A DNA stretch of 8,025 bases from Alphaproteobacteria bacterium (GCA_017307315.1 JAFKFF010000048.1:2138-10162), one strand, 5' to 3'; positions 1-7,625 are shown, counted from the stretch's first letter. Numbers and translations: made by a program. Notes: generated from the sequence alone by a model not told the origin.

Positions 1-2
1 AC

Positions 3-218
3 GGCATTCCCATGGGGCGCGAGAACCGGCCCCTTTATGCCTGGTACGGCGACATGGAGCTGGTCCCGCATCTGTGGGAGGCCCTGGTGGCAGGCCCCCT
101 GGACGTGGTGGTGCAATTCCATGCCCCTTTGCCGGCCCTGGACCGCAAGGAACTTGCCAAAATCGCCTGGGAAACCGTGCGGACGGGTCAGGCGTCCGCC
201 CTGGCGGGGCTTTCTTGA
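3..218 (+). CDS. plsC: 1-acyl-sn-glycerol-3-phosphate acyltransferase (PlsC-like), C-terminal fragment
   Basis: This is the last 71 residues of a gene that begins before the window. The frame is open from base 3 to the TGA at 216-218, so the ATG at 12 is internal rather than a start. The segment RPLYAWYGDMELVPHLWEAL followed by a beta-rich DVVVQFHAPL stretch resembles the C-terminal region of alphaproteobacterial PlsC acyltransferases, which move an acyl chain from acyl-ACP or acyl-CoA to lysophosphatidate at the inner membrane during phospholipid synthesis. The catalytic HX4D motif lies in the missing N-terminal part, so the call rests on the tail plus position: plsC directly upstream of miaB is a common alphaproteobacterial order. 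Another LPLAT-family acyltransferase is possible. Confidence 0.68.
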   Translation, partial: GIPMGRENRPLYAWYGDMELVPHLWEALVAGPLDVVVQFHAPLPALDRKELAKIAWETVRTGQASALAGLS

Positions 219-264
219 TTGCCCCCATCTATCTTCCTCTGGATAAACCCTCGGACGGCATCTT

Positions 265-293
265 CCCCCGCCAGCGGCTTTGCCGCGCGGGGG
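265..293 (+). terminator. GC-rich hairpin between plsC and miaB, possible terminator
   Basis: CCCCCGC (265-271) pairs with GCGGGGG (287-293), and GCGGC (274-278) pairs with GCCGC (282-286) around a TTT loop. Only a two-base bulge (CA, 272-273) interrupts the stem. The hairpin lies 46 bases after the plsC stop. No T-run follows on either strand (GGAGAAAG comes next on the plus strand), so it is not a textbook intrinsic terminator. It could be a pause or Rho-assisted terminator, or an RNA-stabilising element. Confidence 0.35.
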
Positions 294-357
294 GGGAGAA
301 AGCCGGTGTTTGGTGAATGACTTGAATTTGCTAGGTTGATTTCGATACCTCCGCCCG

Positions 358-1686
358 ATGAAAAAGCTCTTCATCAAGACCTATGGCTGCCAGATGAACG
401 CCTATGACTCGGCGCGCATGGCGGATTTGCTTGCGCCCCTGGGTTATGCCGGGGCCGAAACGCCGGAGGACGCCGACATGGTGATCCTCAACACCTGCCA
501 TATCCGCGAAAAGGCGGCCGAGAAGGTCTATTCGGAACTGGGCCGCATCCGGGCGCTGAAGGACGACAAGTCGAGGGCCGGCGGACGCATGCTGGTGGCG
601 GTGGCGGGCTGCACGGCCCAAGCCGAGGGCGAGGAGATACTCGCGCGTGCGCCCGTGGTCGACATGGTGGTGGGGCCGCAATCCTATCACCGCCTGCCGG
701 AAATGATCGCCCGCATCGCGCGCGGCGCGGGCGAGCGGGTGGAAGCCGATTTCCCCGCGCTGGAAAAGTTCGACGTCCTGCCGCAAGCGGTTTCGGATAC
801 CGGCGTCAGCGCCTTTCTCACCGTGCAGGAAGGCTGCGACAAATTCTGCACCTTCTGCGTCGTGCCCTACACGCGCGGGCCCGAACATTCCCGCGCGCCG
901 GAACAGATCCTGGCCGAGGCGCGCGCGTTGGCCGCGCGCGGCGCCCGCGAACTCGTGCTCCTGGGGCAGAATGTGAATGCCTATCGCGGCACCGATGCGC
1001 ATGGGAAGGGCTGGTCCTTCGCGCGGCTGATCGCGGCGATTGCCGATATCGATGAAATCTTGCGCATCCGCTACACCACCAGCCATCCGCGCGACATGGA
1101 TGACGACTTGATCGCCGCCCATGGCGATATCGAAAAGCTGATGCCGTTCCTGCACCTGCCGGTGCAATCGGGCTCCGATAGCGTGTTGGCGGCGATGAAC
1201 CGCCAGCACAGCGCCGACGATTATCGCCGTCTCATCACGCGCATCCGTGCGGCACGGCCGGACATCGCGTTTTCCTCCGACTTCATCGTGGGTTTTCCGG
1301 GCGAGAGCGATGCGGATTTCGAAGCGACATTGCAATTGGTGCGCGATGTCCGTTTCGCTCAATGCTTCTCGTTCAAATACAGCGCGCGGCCCGGCACGCC
1401 CGCCACCGCGGCCAAGAAGCAGATCGCAGAAAACGTGAAAAGCGCGCGGCTCGATGTGCTGCAGAAATTGCTCCTGTCGCAGCAGGACGACGCCAACCGC
1501 GCCCTGATCGGAACGACGCAGAACATCCTGTTCGAAAAGACGGGGCGCGGGCCGGGGCAGGTCGTGGGCCGCACGCCGCACCTCAATCCCGTGCATGTCG
1601 AGGGGCCCGCGAGCCTGATCGGCCGGGTTCGTCCGGTCATGATCGAAGCCTTGACCGCCAACAGCCTGAAAGGCCGCCTGGTTTGA
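358..1686 (+). CDS. miaB: tRNA-2-methylthio-N6-dimethylallyladenosine synthase MiaB
   Basis: MiaB is a cytoplasmic radical-SAM enzyme that converts i6A-37 to ms2i6A-37 in tRNAs reading UNN codons, which helps reading-frame maintenance. The protein is 442 residues, normal for the family. The N-terminal MTTase domain (about 1-110) carries the auxiliary-cluster cysteines C11 (KTYGCQMN), C47 (NTCHIR) and C85 (VAGCTAQ). The radical-SAM domain has CxxxCxxC at C160, C164 and C167 ([10 protein letters not shown]), followed by [20 protein letters not shown]-binding domain covers about 382-442. The start is the only possible one: an in-frame TGA lies at 337-339 and no other start codon follows it. No clear Shine-Dalgarno precedes the ATG. 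Its stop overlaps the phoH TTG start. The YTRGxExSR motif favours MiaB over the related MtaB and RimO. Confidence 0.97.
   Translation: MKKLFIKTYGCQMNAYDSARMADLLAPLGYAGAETPEDADMVILNTCHIREKAAEKVYSELGRIRALKDDKSRAGGRMLVAVAGCTAQAEGEEILARAPVVDMVVGPQSYHRLPEMIARIARGAGERVEADFPALEKFDVLPQAVSDTGVSAFLTVQEGCDKFCTFCVVPYTRGPEHSRAPEQILAEARALAARGARELVLLGQNVNAYRGTDAHGKGWSFARLIAAIADIDEILRIRYTTSHPRDMDDDLIAAHGDIEKLMPFLHLPVQSGSDSVLAAMNRQHSADDYRRLITRIRAARPDIAFSSDFIVGFPGESDADFEATLQLVRDVRFAQCFSFKYSARPGTPATAAKKQIAENVKSARLDVLQKLLLSQQDDANRALIGTTQNILFEKTGRGPGQVVGRTPHLNPVHVEGPASLIGRVRPVMIEALTANSLKGRLV
1668..1673 (+). promoter_or_regulatory. Ribosome binding site for the phoH-like gene
   Basis: GAAAGG inside the last codons of miaB lies nine bases before the TTG at 1683. 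It supports this unusual start over TTG 1737 or later internal codons. Confidence 0.55.
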
Positions 1687-2663
1687 GCGCCCGTTCCAAA
1701 CCCATTCCTCGCAAGGCCGAAGCCGAGCAGCTCACTTTGGAGTTCGACGACAACAAGCTCGTCGCCGCGCTGACCGGCCCGCATCAGAAACATGTCGCGC
1801 GGATCGAGCAGAAGCTTTCGGTCCTCATCAGCCAGCGCGGCAATCTTCTGGCCGTCGCGGGCACCGCCGACACCCGCGCCCGCGCCGCCCAGATTCTGCG
1901 CGCGCTCTATGCGCGGCTTCAGGCGGGCGAAAGCGTCACCCTGGCGGAAGTCGATGCGGAGATCCGCTTCACCGATCCGGACGCCAACAACAACCGCGCC
2001 GCCAGCGAAGGCGCCATCCGCACCGCTTCCTCGCGCATCACCCGGCCGCGCAGCCCGGCGCAGGCCGCCTATCTCGATTTGATGCGCGACAATCCCCTGG
2101 TGTTCGGCGTCGGTCCCGCCGGAACCGGCAAGACCTACCTCGCCGCCGCCTTTGCGGCGCACATGCTGCATCAGCGCCGGGTCGAGCGGCTGATCCTGTC
2201 GCGGCCGGCGCTGGAAGCGGGCGAGCGGCTGGGCTTTTTGCCCGGCGACTTGAAAGAGAAGATCGATCCCTATCTGCGCCCGCTCTACGACGCGCTGTTC
2301 GACGTGTTGGGCGAGCAGACCACCCGGCTGATCGAACAGGGCGTGATCGAAGTGGCGCCGCTCGCCTTCATGCGCGGGCGCACGCTCACCCGCGCCTTCG
2401 TGATTCTGGACGAAGCGCAGAACACCACTCCGGCCCAGATGAAGATGATGCTGACGCGCCTGGGCGAGGACAGCCAGATGGTGGTGACCGGCGATCCATC
2501 GCAATCGGACCTCCCCGGCAATGTCGCCTCAGGTCTCAACGAGGCGCTGTCGATCCTGGAAGGGGTGGAAGGGGTGGGGGTCGCCCGCTTCGCCGAGGGC
2601 GATGTGGTGCGCCACGCCCTCGTCAGCCGCATCGTCGCCGCTTATAGTGCGCGCGGCAAATGA
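1683..2663 (+). CDS. phoH: PhoH-like ATPase (PhoL/YbeZ type)
   Basis: A 326-residue P-loop protein of the PhoH/YbeZ family. These are cytoplasmic ATPases that work beside the endonuclease YbeY; an RNA-remodelling role in rRNA maturation is proposed but not settled. The Walker A motif is GPAGTGKT (residues 144-151), Walker B is FVILDEAQN (239-247), and the sensor-like [12 protein letters not shown] covers 267-278. The first ~110 residues ([27 protein letters not shown]...) form the KH-like N-terminal domain of this subfamily. I chose TTG 1683: it places the usual LxFDDN segment shortly after the start, has a GAAAGG nine bases upstream, and overlaps the miaB stop as TTGA. The frame is open further back to 1362, but that stretch lies inside miaB and is a shadow. 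The stop overlaps the ybeY ATG. Confidence 0.95.
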   Translation: MSARSKPIPRKAEAEQLTLEFDDNKLVAALTGPHQKHVARIEQKLSVLISQRGNLLAVAGTADTRARAAQILRALYARLQAGESVTLAEVDAEIRFTDPDANNNRAASEGAIRTASSRITRPRSPAQAAYLDLMRDNPLVFGVGPAGTGKTYLAAAFAAHMLHQRRVERLILSRPALEAGERLGFLPGDLKEKIDPYLRPLYDALFDVLGEQTTRLIEQGVIEVAPLAFMRGRTLTRAFVILDEAQNTTPAQMKMMLTRLGEDSQMVVTGDPSQSDLPGNVASGLNEALSILEGVEGVGVARFAEGDVVRHALVSRIVAAYSARGK

Positions 2664-3136
2664 GCGTTCCAGCAAGTCAGGACGGCATTCAAATCGTGGT
2701 GGACGCGCCGGGTTGGCGCGATGTTCGCGGGCTTGTGCCCCGGCTGAAGCGTGCCGCCGAGGCGGCGGCAAAGGCGGCCCGGTTCGGCGGCAAATCGTCC
2801 CTCACGGTGCTGCTTTCCAGCGATCGCAAATTGAAGACGCTCAACCGCGATTTTCGCGGCAAGGACAAATCCACCAACGTCCTGTCCTTCCCCGCGGGCC
2901 CCAATCCCGGCCGGTATCGTGGCGATATCGCGCTCGCCTTGGGGGTCACCCGGCGCGAGGCCAAGGCGGCCGGCAAAAGCCTTGCCGATCATGCCGCCCA
3001 TCTGGTGGTGCATGGCGTGCTGCATCTGGCGGGATACGATCACATTCGAACCCGCGACGCCGAAGCGATGGAAAGTCTGGAGATCGCGATCCTGCGCCGC
3101 CTGGGCATCGCCAACCCTTACGAGATGGCGCGATGA
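2660..3136 (+). CDS. ybeY: Endoribonuclease YbeY (rRNA maturation factor)
   Basis: YbeY is a zinc-dependent single-strand endoribonuclease needed for 16S rRNA 3'-end maturation and 70S ribosome quality control. The 158-residue protein shows the family core: LNRDFRGKDKSTNVLSFP (61-78) and the metal-binding HGVLHLAGYDH, in which H118, H122 and H128 have the HxxxHxxxxxH spacing. The ATG shares ATGA with the phoH stop (2660-2663), and no separate ribosome site is visible, so it is probably translated by coupling. The stop likewise overlaps the start of the next gene. The phoH-ybeY-corC-lnt order is widely conserved in proteobacteria, which supports all four calls. Confidence 0.96.
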   Translation: MSVPASQDGIQIVVDAPGWRDVRGLVPRLKRAAEAAAKAARFGGKSSLTVLLSSDRKLKTLNRDFRGKDKSTNVLSFPAGPNPGRYRGDIALALGVTRREAKAAGKSLADHAAHLVVHGVLHLAGYDHIRTRDAEAMESLEIAILRRLGIANPYEMAR

Positions 3137-4014
3137 GCGAGGCCGCCGGCAGTCCGCCGCTCTTAAAGCGCCTGCTGCAGCTCTTGCGCGGCGAGGACCC
3201 CTCCAGCGCGGCGATGCGCGAAAGCCTGGAAGAGGTGATCGAGGAAAGCGAGCGCAAGGAAGCCGCCCTGTCGCAGCAGGAACGGATCATGCTCGCCAAC
3301 CTGCTGGCTTTCGGCGAGACCAAGGTTTCCGACGTGATGGTGCCGCGCGCCCAGATTCTGGCGGTGGACGAAGACACGCCGATGTCCGAACTGGTGGCGA
3401 TGTTCCGCGACGCCAAGCATTCGCGGCTGCCGGTCTATCGCGAGAGTTTGGACGATCCCACCGGGCTTGTGCATGTGAAGGACGTCCTGGCGCTGCTCGA
3501 GCCCGACGCGGCGGGCGGCTATCGTCCCACGCCGTCGTCCATCGCCCGCATCAAGCGGCCGGTCCTGTTCGCGCCGCCGTCGATGCGCGCGCTCGACCTT
3601 CTGCTCAAGATGCAGGCCAGCCATACCCATCTGGCGCTGGTGATCGACGAATATGGCGGCACCGACGGGTTGGTCTCGATCGAGGACATCATCGAGGAAA
3701 TCGTGGGCGACATCGCCGACGAGCATGACGAAGAAACCCCGCCCTTAAAGCGCGAAGGCGAGGATTATGTCGCCGATGCCCGCCTGGCGCTGGAGGATTT
3801 CAAGGCCGAAACCGGCATCGATCTGGCGCCGGAAGATCCCGACGCCGATGTCGATTCGCTGGGCGGGCTGGTCGGCTGGCTGCTGGGACGGCTGCCGCAG
3901 CGAGGTGAGATTGTCGCCCATCCCTCCGGCTACGACATCGAAGTGCTGGAAGCCGATCCGCGCCGGATCAAGCGCCTGCGCATCCGCCGAACCGCGCCGC
4001 CCCGTTCCGCATGA
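3133..4014 (+). CDS. corC: CBS-domain protein of the CorC/HlyC family
   Basis: A 293-residue soluble protein with the short CorC architecture: two CBS domains (about 65-125 and 135-195) and a C-terminal CorC/HlyC transporter-associated domain (about 205-285). Signature segments are VSDVMVPR (65-72) and DEYGGTDGLVSIEDIIEEIVG (172-192). No DUF21 membrane domain is present. Annotations call this family magnesium and cobalt efflux protein or hemolysin C; both rest on limited experiments, and a regulatory, adenosine-nucleotide-binding role is inferred from the CBS domains. The frame extends upstream to 2521, but the ATG at 3133 overlaps the ybeY stop as ATGA and begins the family-typical leader rich in acidic residues (EEVIEESERKE), so it is the supported start. 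The stop overlaps the lnt ATG. Confidence 0.93.
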   Translation: MSEAAGSPPLLKRLLQLLRGEDPSSAAMRESLEEVIEESERKEAALSQQERIMLANLLAFGETKVSDVMVPRAQILAVDEDTPMSELVAMFRDAKHSRLPVYRESLDDPTGLVHVKDVLALLEPDAAGGYRPTPSSIARIKRPVLFAPPSMRALDLLLKMQASHTHLALVIDEYGGTDGLVSIEDIIEEIVGDIADEHDEETPPLKREGEDYVADARLALEDFKAETGIDLAPEDPDADVDSLGGLVGWLLGRLPQRGEIVAHPSGYDIEVLEADPRRIKRLRIRRTAPPRSA

Positions 4015-5561
4015 CGGCATGGCTGGAACGCCAGGGCGCCGCCATTCGCGGCCTGACCGGCTGGCGGCGTTTTCTTTTCGCCTTCGGCGCGGGACTTTTT
4101 TCCGCGCTCGGCTTCGCGCCGGTGGAATTCTTTCCGGCGTTGCTTCTGGGCTTTGCGGCGCTGGTGCTGCTCCTGGATGGCGCGCGGCAAAGTCCCCATC
4201 CCGTCCGCAAGGCGGCGGTGGCGGGCTGGGCCTTCGCCTTCGGGCAATATCTGCTGGGCTGGCATTGGATCGGCTACGCCTTCATGGTCGATCCCTCCGC
4301 GCATCTGTGGCAGATGCCCTTCGCCCTTCTGATCCTGACGGGGGGGCTGGCGCTTTATGCCGGCATCGCGTGCGGCCTCGCCATGCGGTTCTGGCGGAAC
4401 GGCGTGTCGCGGCTTCTGGTTTTTGCGCTTCTCTATGCCGCGGCGGAATGGGTGCGCGGCCATGCCTTGACCGGCTTTCCCTGGAATCTGCCTGCCTATG
4501 GCTGGGGCGCGTCCTGGGCGGTGATGCAGAGCGCGTCTTTGTTCGGCGCCTATGGCCTTTCCTTCCTCACCATCCTGCTGGGCGCGGCACTGGCGGAATT
4601 CTGTTCCTCTTCCCGCCGACTGGCCGCCCCTTCGGTCATGATCGCTTTGTTCGCCGGCCTTTGGGCTTATGGCGCGATCCGGCTGGCGGAGACGCCCGCA
4701 CCCGACGTGCCGGGGGTGCGCTTGCGCCTGGTGCAGCCCGACATTCCCCAGAACGAGAAATATGGACGCCGCTATGTGCGGCGAAATTGGGAAAGGCTGA
4801 TCGAACTGTCCGAGAGGCCGGGTCCGGTAACCCACATCGTCTGGCCCGAGGCCGCGCCGCCTTTCCTGCTCGATCGCTCCCAGGTCGCGCTGGAGCAGAT
4901 TGCCGCCCTGACAGAAGGCGGCAAGAGCCTCATCACCGGCGCCACCCGCGCTAGCGAGGGCGCCGACCCCGTCTTTTACAATTCGCTCTATGTCTTCGGT
5001 CCCGGCGGCAAGGTGGAAGCGGTCTATGACAAATTCCATCTGGTGCCGTTCGGCGAATATGTGCCCTTCGCCGATCTGCTGGGCCGGTTCGGCATCACCA
5101 AGCTGACGCAAGGCGAGGGCGGCTTCGCCTCCGGCGATGGGCCTCACATCTATCGCATCCCGGGCGCGCCCGCGGTCACACCCCTGATCTGCTACGAGAT
5201 CATTTTCCCGGGCGCGGTGACGGCGGACCAGCGCCCCGGCTGGCTGGTCAATGTCACCGACGATTCCTGGTTCGGGCCCTGGGCGGGGCCGCTGCAACAT
5301 TTGCTGATCGCGCGCGTACGGGCCATCGAAGAAGGGTTGCCGGTGGCGCGCGCCGCCAATACCGGCATTTCGGCCATGATCGATCCCATGGGCCGGCTGC
5401 GGGACTCCCTCAATTTGGGGCGGTTGGGTGTGGTGGACACGCCCCTGCCGGCAGCGCTGGCGCCCACGCCATACGCCCATTTTGGGGACCTCATCTTTGC
5501 CGCGCTTCTGCTGGCCGCCCTGGCCGCCGCGATATTTTTGGCGCGAAAAGAGGCTCGGTAA
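4011..5561 (+). CDS. lnt: Apolipoprotein N-acyltransferase Lnt
   Basis: Lnt is an inner-membrane enzyme that adds the third acyl chain to the N-terminal cysteine of lipoproteins, using phospholipid as donor. The 516-residue protein has hydrophobic membrane segments in about the first 225 residues, a nitrilase-like (CN hydrolase) periplasmic domain at about 235-480, and a closing membrane helix at about 490-511. The catalytic triad is visible: E280 (VWPEAAPPFL), K341 (YDKFHLVPFGEYVP) and C394 (LICYEIIFP). The usual NDxWFG segment reads VTDDSWFG (415-422), so the Asn is replaced by Asp. The ATG overlaps the corC stop as ATGA. It is the last gene of the coupled chain that begins with miaB. Confidence 0.97.
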   Translation: MTAWLERQGAAIRGLTGWRRFLFAFGAGLFSALGFAPVEFFPALLLGFAALVLLLDGARQSPHPVRKAAVAGWAFAFGQYLLGWHWIGYAFMVDPSAHLWQMPFALLILTGGLALYAGIACGLAMRFWRNGVSRLLVFALLYAAAEWVRGHALTGFPWNLPAYGWGASWAVMQSASLFGAYGLSFLTILLGAALAEFCSSSRRLAAPSVMIALFAGLWAYGAIRLAETPAPDVPGVRLRLVQPDIPQNEKYGRRYVRRNWERLIELSERPGPVTHIVWPEAAPPFLLDRSQVALEQIAALTEGGKSLITGATRASEGADPVFYNSLYVFGPGGKVEAVYDKFHLVPFGEYVPFADLLGRFGITKLTQGEGGFASGDGPHIYRIPGAPAVTPLICYEIIFPGAVTADQRPGWLVNVTDDSWFGPWAGPLQHLLIARVRAIEEGLPVARAANTGISAMIDPMGRLRDSLNLGRLGVVDTPLPAALAPTPYAHFGDLIFAALLLAALAAAIFLARKEAR

Positions 5562-5588
5562 CTAATCGGGCATTTACATCTTTCCGTC

Positions 5589-5598
5589 ACCGTACGGT
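5589..5598 (+). promoter_or_regulatory. Perfect 10-base palindrome, possible operator
   Basis: ACCGTACGGT is its own reverse complement and sits in the 74-base gap between lnt and the XRE regulator gene, 38 bases before its GTG. Small XRE regulators often bind short palindromes in their own upstream region, so autoregulation is a reasonable guess. I see no convincing -35/-10 pair around it. A 10-base palindrome can also arise by chance in GC-rich DNA. Confidence 0.3.
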
Positions 5599-5635
5599 CC
5601 GGTTAAGTTCCCGCCGCCTCTCCACCCGAAAAGCC

Positions 5636-6028
5636 GTGACCAAGAAAGCCAACCCCATCGACGCTCAGGTCGGAAATCGCGTGCGCATAAGGCGCATGCT
5701 GATCGGCATGAGTCAGGAGAAGCTGGGCGATCTTCTCGGCCTGACGTTCCAGCAGGTGCAGAAATACGAAAAGGGCGTGAACCGCATCGGCGCGGGCCGC
5801 CTGTTCGAGATCGCGCGGATTCTGGGCGTGCCGATCGACTTCTTCTATGACGGCATCGGCGAGCCGGCGAAATCCTCCGAGGATACGCCGCCGGTGATGG
5901 CGTTCGTGTCTTCCGGCGAAGGCCTGCAATTGTCGCTCGCCTTCATGAAGATCAAGGACCCGAAAGTGCGCAAGCGCGTACTCGATCTGGTCAAGAGCCT
6001 GTCCGAAGAAGAACAGGCCGCGGGCTAG
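5636..6028 (+). CDS. XRE-family helix-turn-helix regulator (PhrR/PraR-like)
   Basis: A 130-residue DNA-binding protein. The helix-turn-helix covers about residues 13-70 (VGNRVRIRRMLIGMSQEKLG then GLTFQQVQKYEKGVNRI), followed by a short acidic linker and a helical C-terminus (IKDPKVRKRVLDLVKSLSEEE) typical of the small alphaproteobacterial regulators found after lnt. Rhizobial relatives include PhrR and PraR, linked to acid or stress response and to quorum sensing and biofilm control. The specific role here is unknown. The start is GTG 5636, with a weak purine-rich GAAAAG just upstream. The gene is separated from lnt by 74 bases, so it may have its own promoter. In many relatives metK follows; here it does not. 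Confidence 0.9.
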   Translation: MTKKANPIDAQVGNRVRIRRMLIGMSQEKLGDLLGLTFQQVQKYEKGVNRIGAGRLFEIARILGVPIDFFYDGIGEPAKSSEDTPPVMAFVSSGEGLQLSLAFMKIKDPKVRKRVLDLVKSLSEEEQAAG

Positions 6029-6036
6029 CAAAGCAT

Positions 6037-6091
6037 CGGCCGGCAAAAGTGAGAGCATGCGTCGGCATGCGATCGGTTTTGCGTCCGGCCG
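6037..6091. terminator. Two-part stem-loop between convergent genes, probable bidirectional terminator
   Basis: The outer stem pairs CGGCCGG (6037-6043) with CCGGCCG (6085-6091) and CAAAA (6044-6048) with TTTTG (6077-6081), leaving a three-base bulge (6082-6084). The inner stem pairs GCATGC (6055-6060) with GCATGC (6065-6070) around a GTCG loop. It fills most of the 74-base gap between the XRE stop and the hisE stop on the opposite strand, which is where a shared terminator is expected. The A/T block lies inside the stem rather than after it, so it is not a classical intrinsic terminator. Confidence 0.5.
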
Positions 6092-6102
6092 TGCGCGAAA
6101 AA

Positions 6103-6429
6103 TTACTGCTTTCGAGCCGCTTTCTCCGCAAGCCCCGACTGGCTCTCGCGCGCTTTCAAGACCGCATAGACATCGTCCGGCGTGACGCCTGCCGCCGCCC
6201 ACAGCACCAGAAGATGATAAAGCGCGTCCGCGCTTTCGGATGCGAGTTGCCGGGGATCGCCGGACACGGCGGCGAGCGCGGTCTCCACCGCTTCCTCGCC
6301 GAACTTCTTGGCGCATTTCTCCACGCCCTGTGACAAGAGCTTGGCGGTGTAAGACTGGTCGGCATTGCCGGCCGCCTTGCGCGCCGCGATGGTGGTGAAC
6401 AGGCGGTCGAGGGCGTGGCTGTTGCTCAT
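6103..6429 (-). CDS. hisE: Phosphoribosyl-ATP pyrophosphatase HisE
   Basis: HisE carries out the second step of histidine synthesis, hydrolysing phosphoribosyl-ATP to phosphoribosyl-AMP and pyrophosphate in the cytoplasm. The 108-residue length is typical of a stand-alone HisE (no HisI fused). Metal-binding residues of the MazG-like fold are visible: KFGEEAVE (E45, E46, E49) and ESADALYH (E65, D68). The SYTAKLLSQGVEKCAKK segment before them is characteristic. The ATG reads from 6429 on the minus strand. It lies 51 bases downstream of gluQ, in the same direction, so the two may be co-transcribed. It stands apart from other his genes here, whereas hisE often follows hisF. It converges on the XRE gene. 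Confidence 0.95.
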   Translation of the reverse strand: MSNSHALDRLFTTIAARKAAGNADQSYTAKLLSQGVEKCAKKFGEEAVETALAAVSGDPRQLASESADALYHLLVLWAAAGVTPDDVYAVLKARESQSGLAEKAARKQ

Positions 6430-6480
6430 GACCGGGCTTTAGCACGGCCCGGCGGCCAAGGACCAGCGCCCTGCCGTTGC

Positions 6481-7287
6481 TCAAAGCATCGCGTCGATAC
6501 CCGCCGGGGTCATCCCGCCCGCGCGCAATTCCCGCAAGGTCACCGCGCTGTCGCGTTTGGAGAATTTGCGACCGGCCTTGTCCAGGATCAGGCGATGATG
6601 CGCATAGGCGGGGGCGGGATAGCCCAGCAGGGCCTGCAACAGACGCTGCACATGCGCGGCGGGCTTCAAATCCGCGCCCCGCGTCACCAGACTCACGCCC
6701 TGGAAGGCATCGTCCACCACCACCGCCAGATGATAGGACGCCGGCATGTCCTTGCGCGCCAGGACGGCATCGCCGAACAGAAGCGGCTGGACGGCATGTG
6801 CCTCGCCATGCTCGATCAGAGTCAGCGGCCCTACGGTTTCAGCCGCTTTGGCGGCGTCGAGCCGCACGGCATAGCTTTCGCCCCGTGCCATGCGGGACTG
6901 CCGCTCGTCCCCGGAGAGATGGCGGCAGGTTCCAGGATAGAGCGGACCGTCCGGCCCCTGCGGTGCCTCTGCCGCGCGTGCGATCTCGTCGGCGATCTCC
7001 TTGCGGGTGCAGAAGCAAGGATAGGTGAAGTGCGAAAGCTGCTCCAACGCGGCGCGATAGGCTTCGAAGCGCCTTGATTGGCGCAAGACCGGCTCATCCC
7101 AGGAAAGCCCCAGCCACATCAGGTCTTCGAAGATCGCGGCGACGAAGTCCTCCCTTGCCCGGCCCTGGTCCAGATCCTCGATCCTGAGAAGGAAACGCTC
7201 GCCCGCGCGCGCCGCCGTCCATGCGGCAAAAGCATGGCCCAGATGCAGATACCCTGTCGGAGACGGCGCGAAGCGTGTAACGATCAT
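6481..7287 (-). CDS. gluQ: Glutamyl-Q tRNA(Asp) synthetase
   Basis: A 268-residue paralogue of the glutamyl-tRNA synthetase catalytic domain that lacks the anticodon-binding part. GluQ-RS attaches glutamate to queuosine at the wobble position of tRNA(Asp). Evidence: RFAPSPTGYLHLGH (5-18) with the HIGH-type HLGH, LLRIEDLD (33-40), the zinc site CFC...YPGTC (C91, C93, Y117, C121), and KFSKRD (241-246) in place of KMSKS. Full-length GltX would be about 470 residues and would not keep this zinc arrangement. The start at 7287 is bounded by an in-frame TAG shortly upstream. It is divergent from the esterase gene, with only 28 bases between them. Confidence 0.94.
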   Translation of the reverse strand: MIVTRFAPSPTGYLHLGHAFAAWTAARAGERFLLRIEDLDQGRAREDFVAAIFEDLMWLGLSWDEPVLRQSRRFEAYRAALEQLSHFTYPCFCTRKEIADEIARAAEAPQGPDGPLYPGTCRHLSGDERQSRMARGESYAVRLDAAKAAETVGPLTLIEHGEAHAVQPLLFGDAVLARKDMPASYHLAVVVDDAFQGVSLVTRGADLKPAAHVQRLLQALLGYPAPAYAHHRLILDKAGRKFSKRDSAVTLRELRAGGMTPAGIDAML

Positions 7288-7315
7288 TCCGGCAATCTAA
7301 ACAAAAAAATTCCGC

Positions 7316-7619
7316 ATGGCTTTGCTTTCCGGTCCGCGACTTGCTTCCGCGAAAGGCGAAGCCAGCCATCTCGTCGTCCTGCTGCACGGCTATGGCGCCG
7401 ATGGCGACGATCTCATTGGCCTGGCGCCGCATTGGCAGGATTTCGTGCCGGGCGCGGCTTTCGTCGCGCCCAACGCGCCGGAGCGGGTGCCGGGTGCGCC
7501 TTCGGGCTTTCAATGGTTTCCCATCTCGCGCATCGACCCGCATGAGATGCGCAAGGGCATCGCGCTCGCCGCGCCGCGCATTGAGCAATTCCTGGACGCC
7601 GAACTGGCGGAACTGGGCG
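7316..7619 (+). pseudogene. Carboxylesterase/phospholipase (alpha/beta hydrolase), truncated at a junction
   Basis: The ATG at 7316 opens a frame that reads MALLSGPRLASAKGEASHLV followed by VLLHGYGADGDDLIGLAPHW (21-40), which is the oxyanion-hole region of the phospholipase/carboxylesterase family (Pfam Abhydrolase_2). PGAAFVAPNAPERVPGAPSG (45-64) and FQWFPI (65-70) also fit. Family members run about 210-220 residues, with nucleophile GFSQG soon after residue 105, then catalytic Asp and His. Here the match ends at about residue 101 (LAELG) and none of the three catalytic residues follows, so the remaining piece cannot be an active esterase. The same frame stays open across the junction into the E2 domain to the end of the window. 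No Shine-Dalgarno is evident before the ATG; any promoter must lie in the 28-base gap or inside gluQ. Confidence 0.8.
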
Positions 7620-7625
7620 ACCACG
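7612..7625. other. Breakpoint between esterase gene and accessory DNA
   Basis: Esterase-family similarity stops around GAACTGGGC (7610-7618), and from about 7620 the sequence reads as a different coding region in another frame. By hand count GC is 123/180 at 7441-7620 and 90/180 at 7801-7980. I see no insertion-sequence end, tRNA gene or obvious direct repeat at the join within this window. Either recombination or insertion into the esterase gene, or an assembly chimera, would explain it. The exact base is uncertain by several positions. Confidence 0.65.

Noticed and set aside
331..1596. 421-codon open frame on the minus strand opposite miaB
   Set aside because: Its translation is low-complexity, rich in Arg, His and Gly, with no recognisable motifs. 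It is the usual antisense shadow of a GC-rich gene, and miaB on the plus strand is unmistakable.
1362..1682. Upstream extension of the phoH frame to an ATG at 1362
   Set aside because: The extension lies wholly inside miaB and reads as Arg/Ala-rich shadow sequence. Family length and the ribosome site support TTG 1683.
3930..5480. 516-codon open frame on the minus strand opposite lnt
   Set aside because: The translation is rich in Gln, Arg and Gly without domain signatures, while lnt carries its full catalytic triad on the plus strand.
6432..6452. CCGGGC/GCCCGG inverted repeat just upstream of hisE
   Set aside because: It is only six base pairs around a nine-base loop in very GC-rich DNA and has no T-run, so it is too weak to call a terminator or attenuator.
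6415..7077. 220-codon plus-strand frame opposite gluQ
   Set aside because: It has no motifs, and the minus strand has a complete GluQ-RS with its zinc site and HLGH/KFSKRD motifs.
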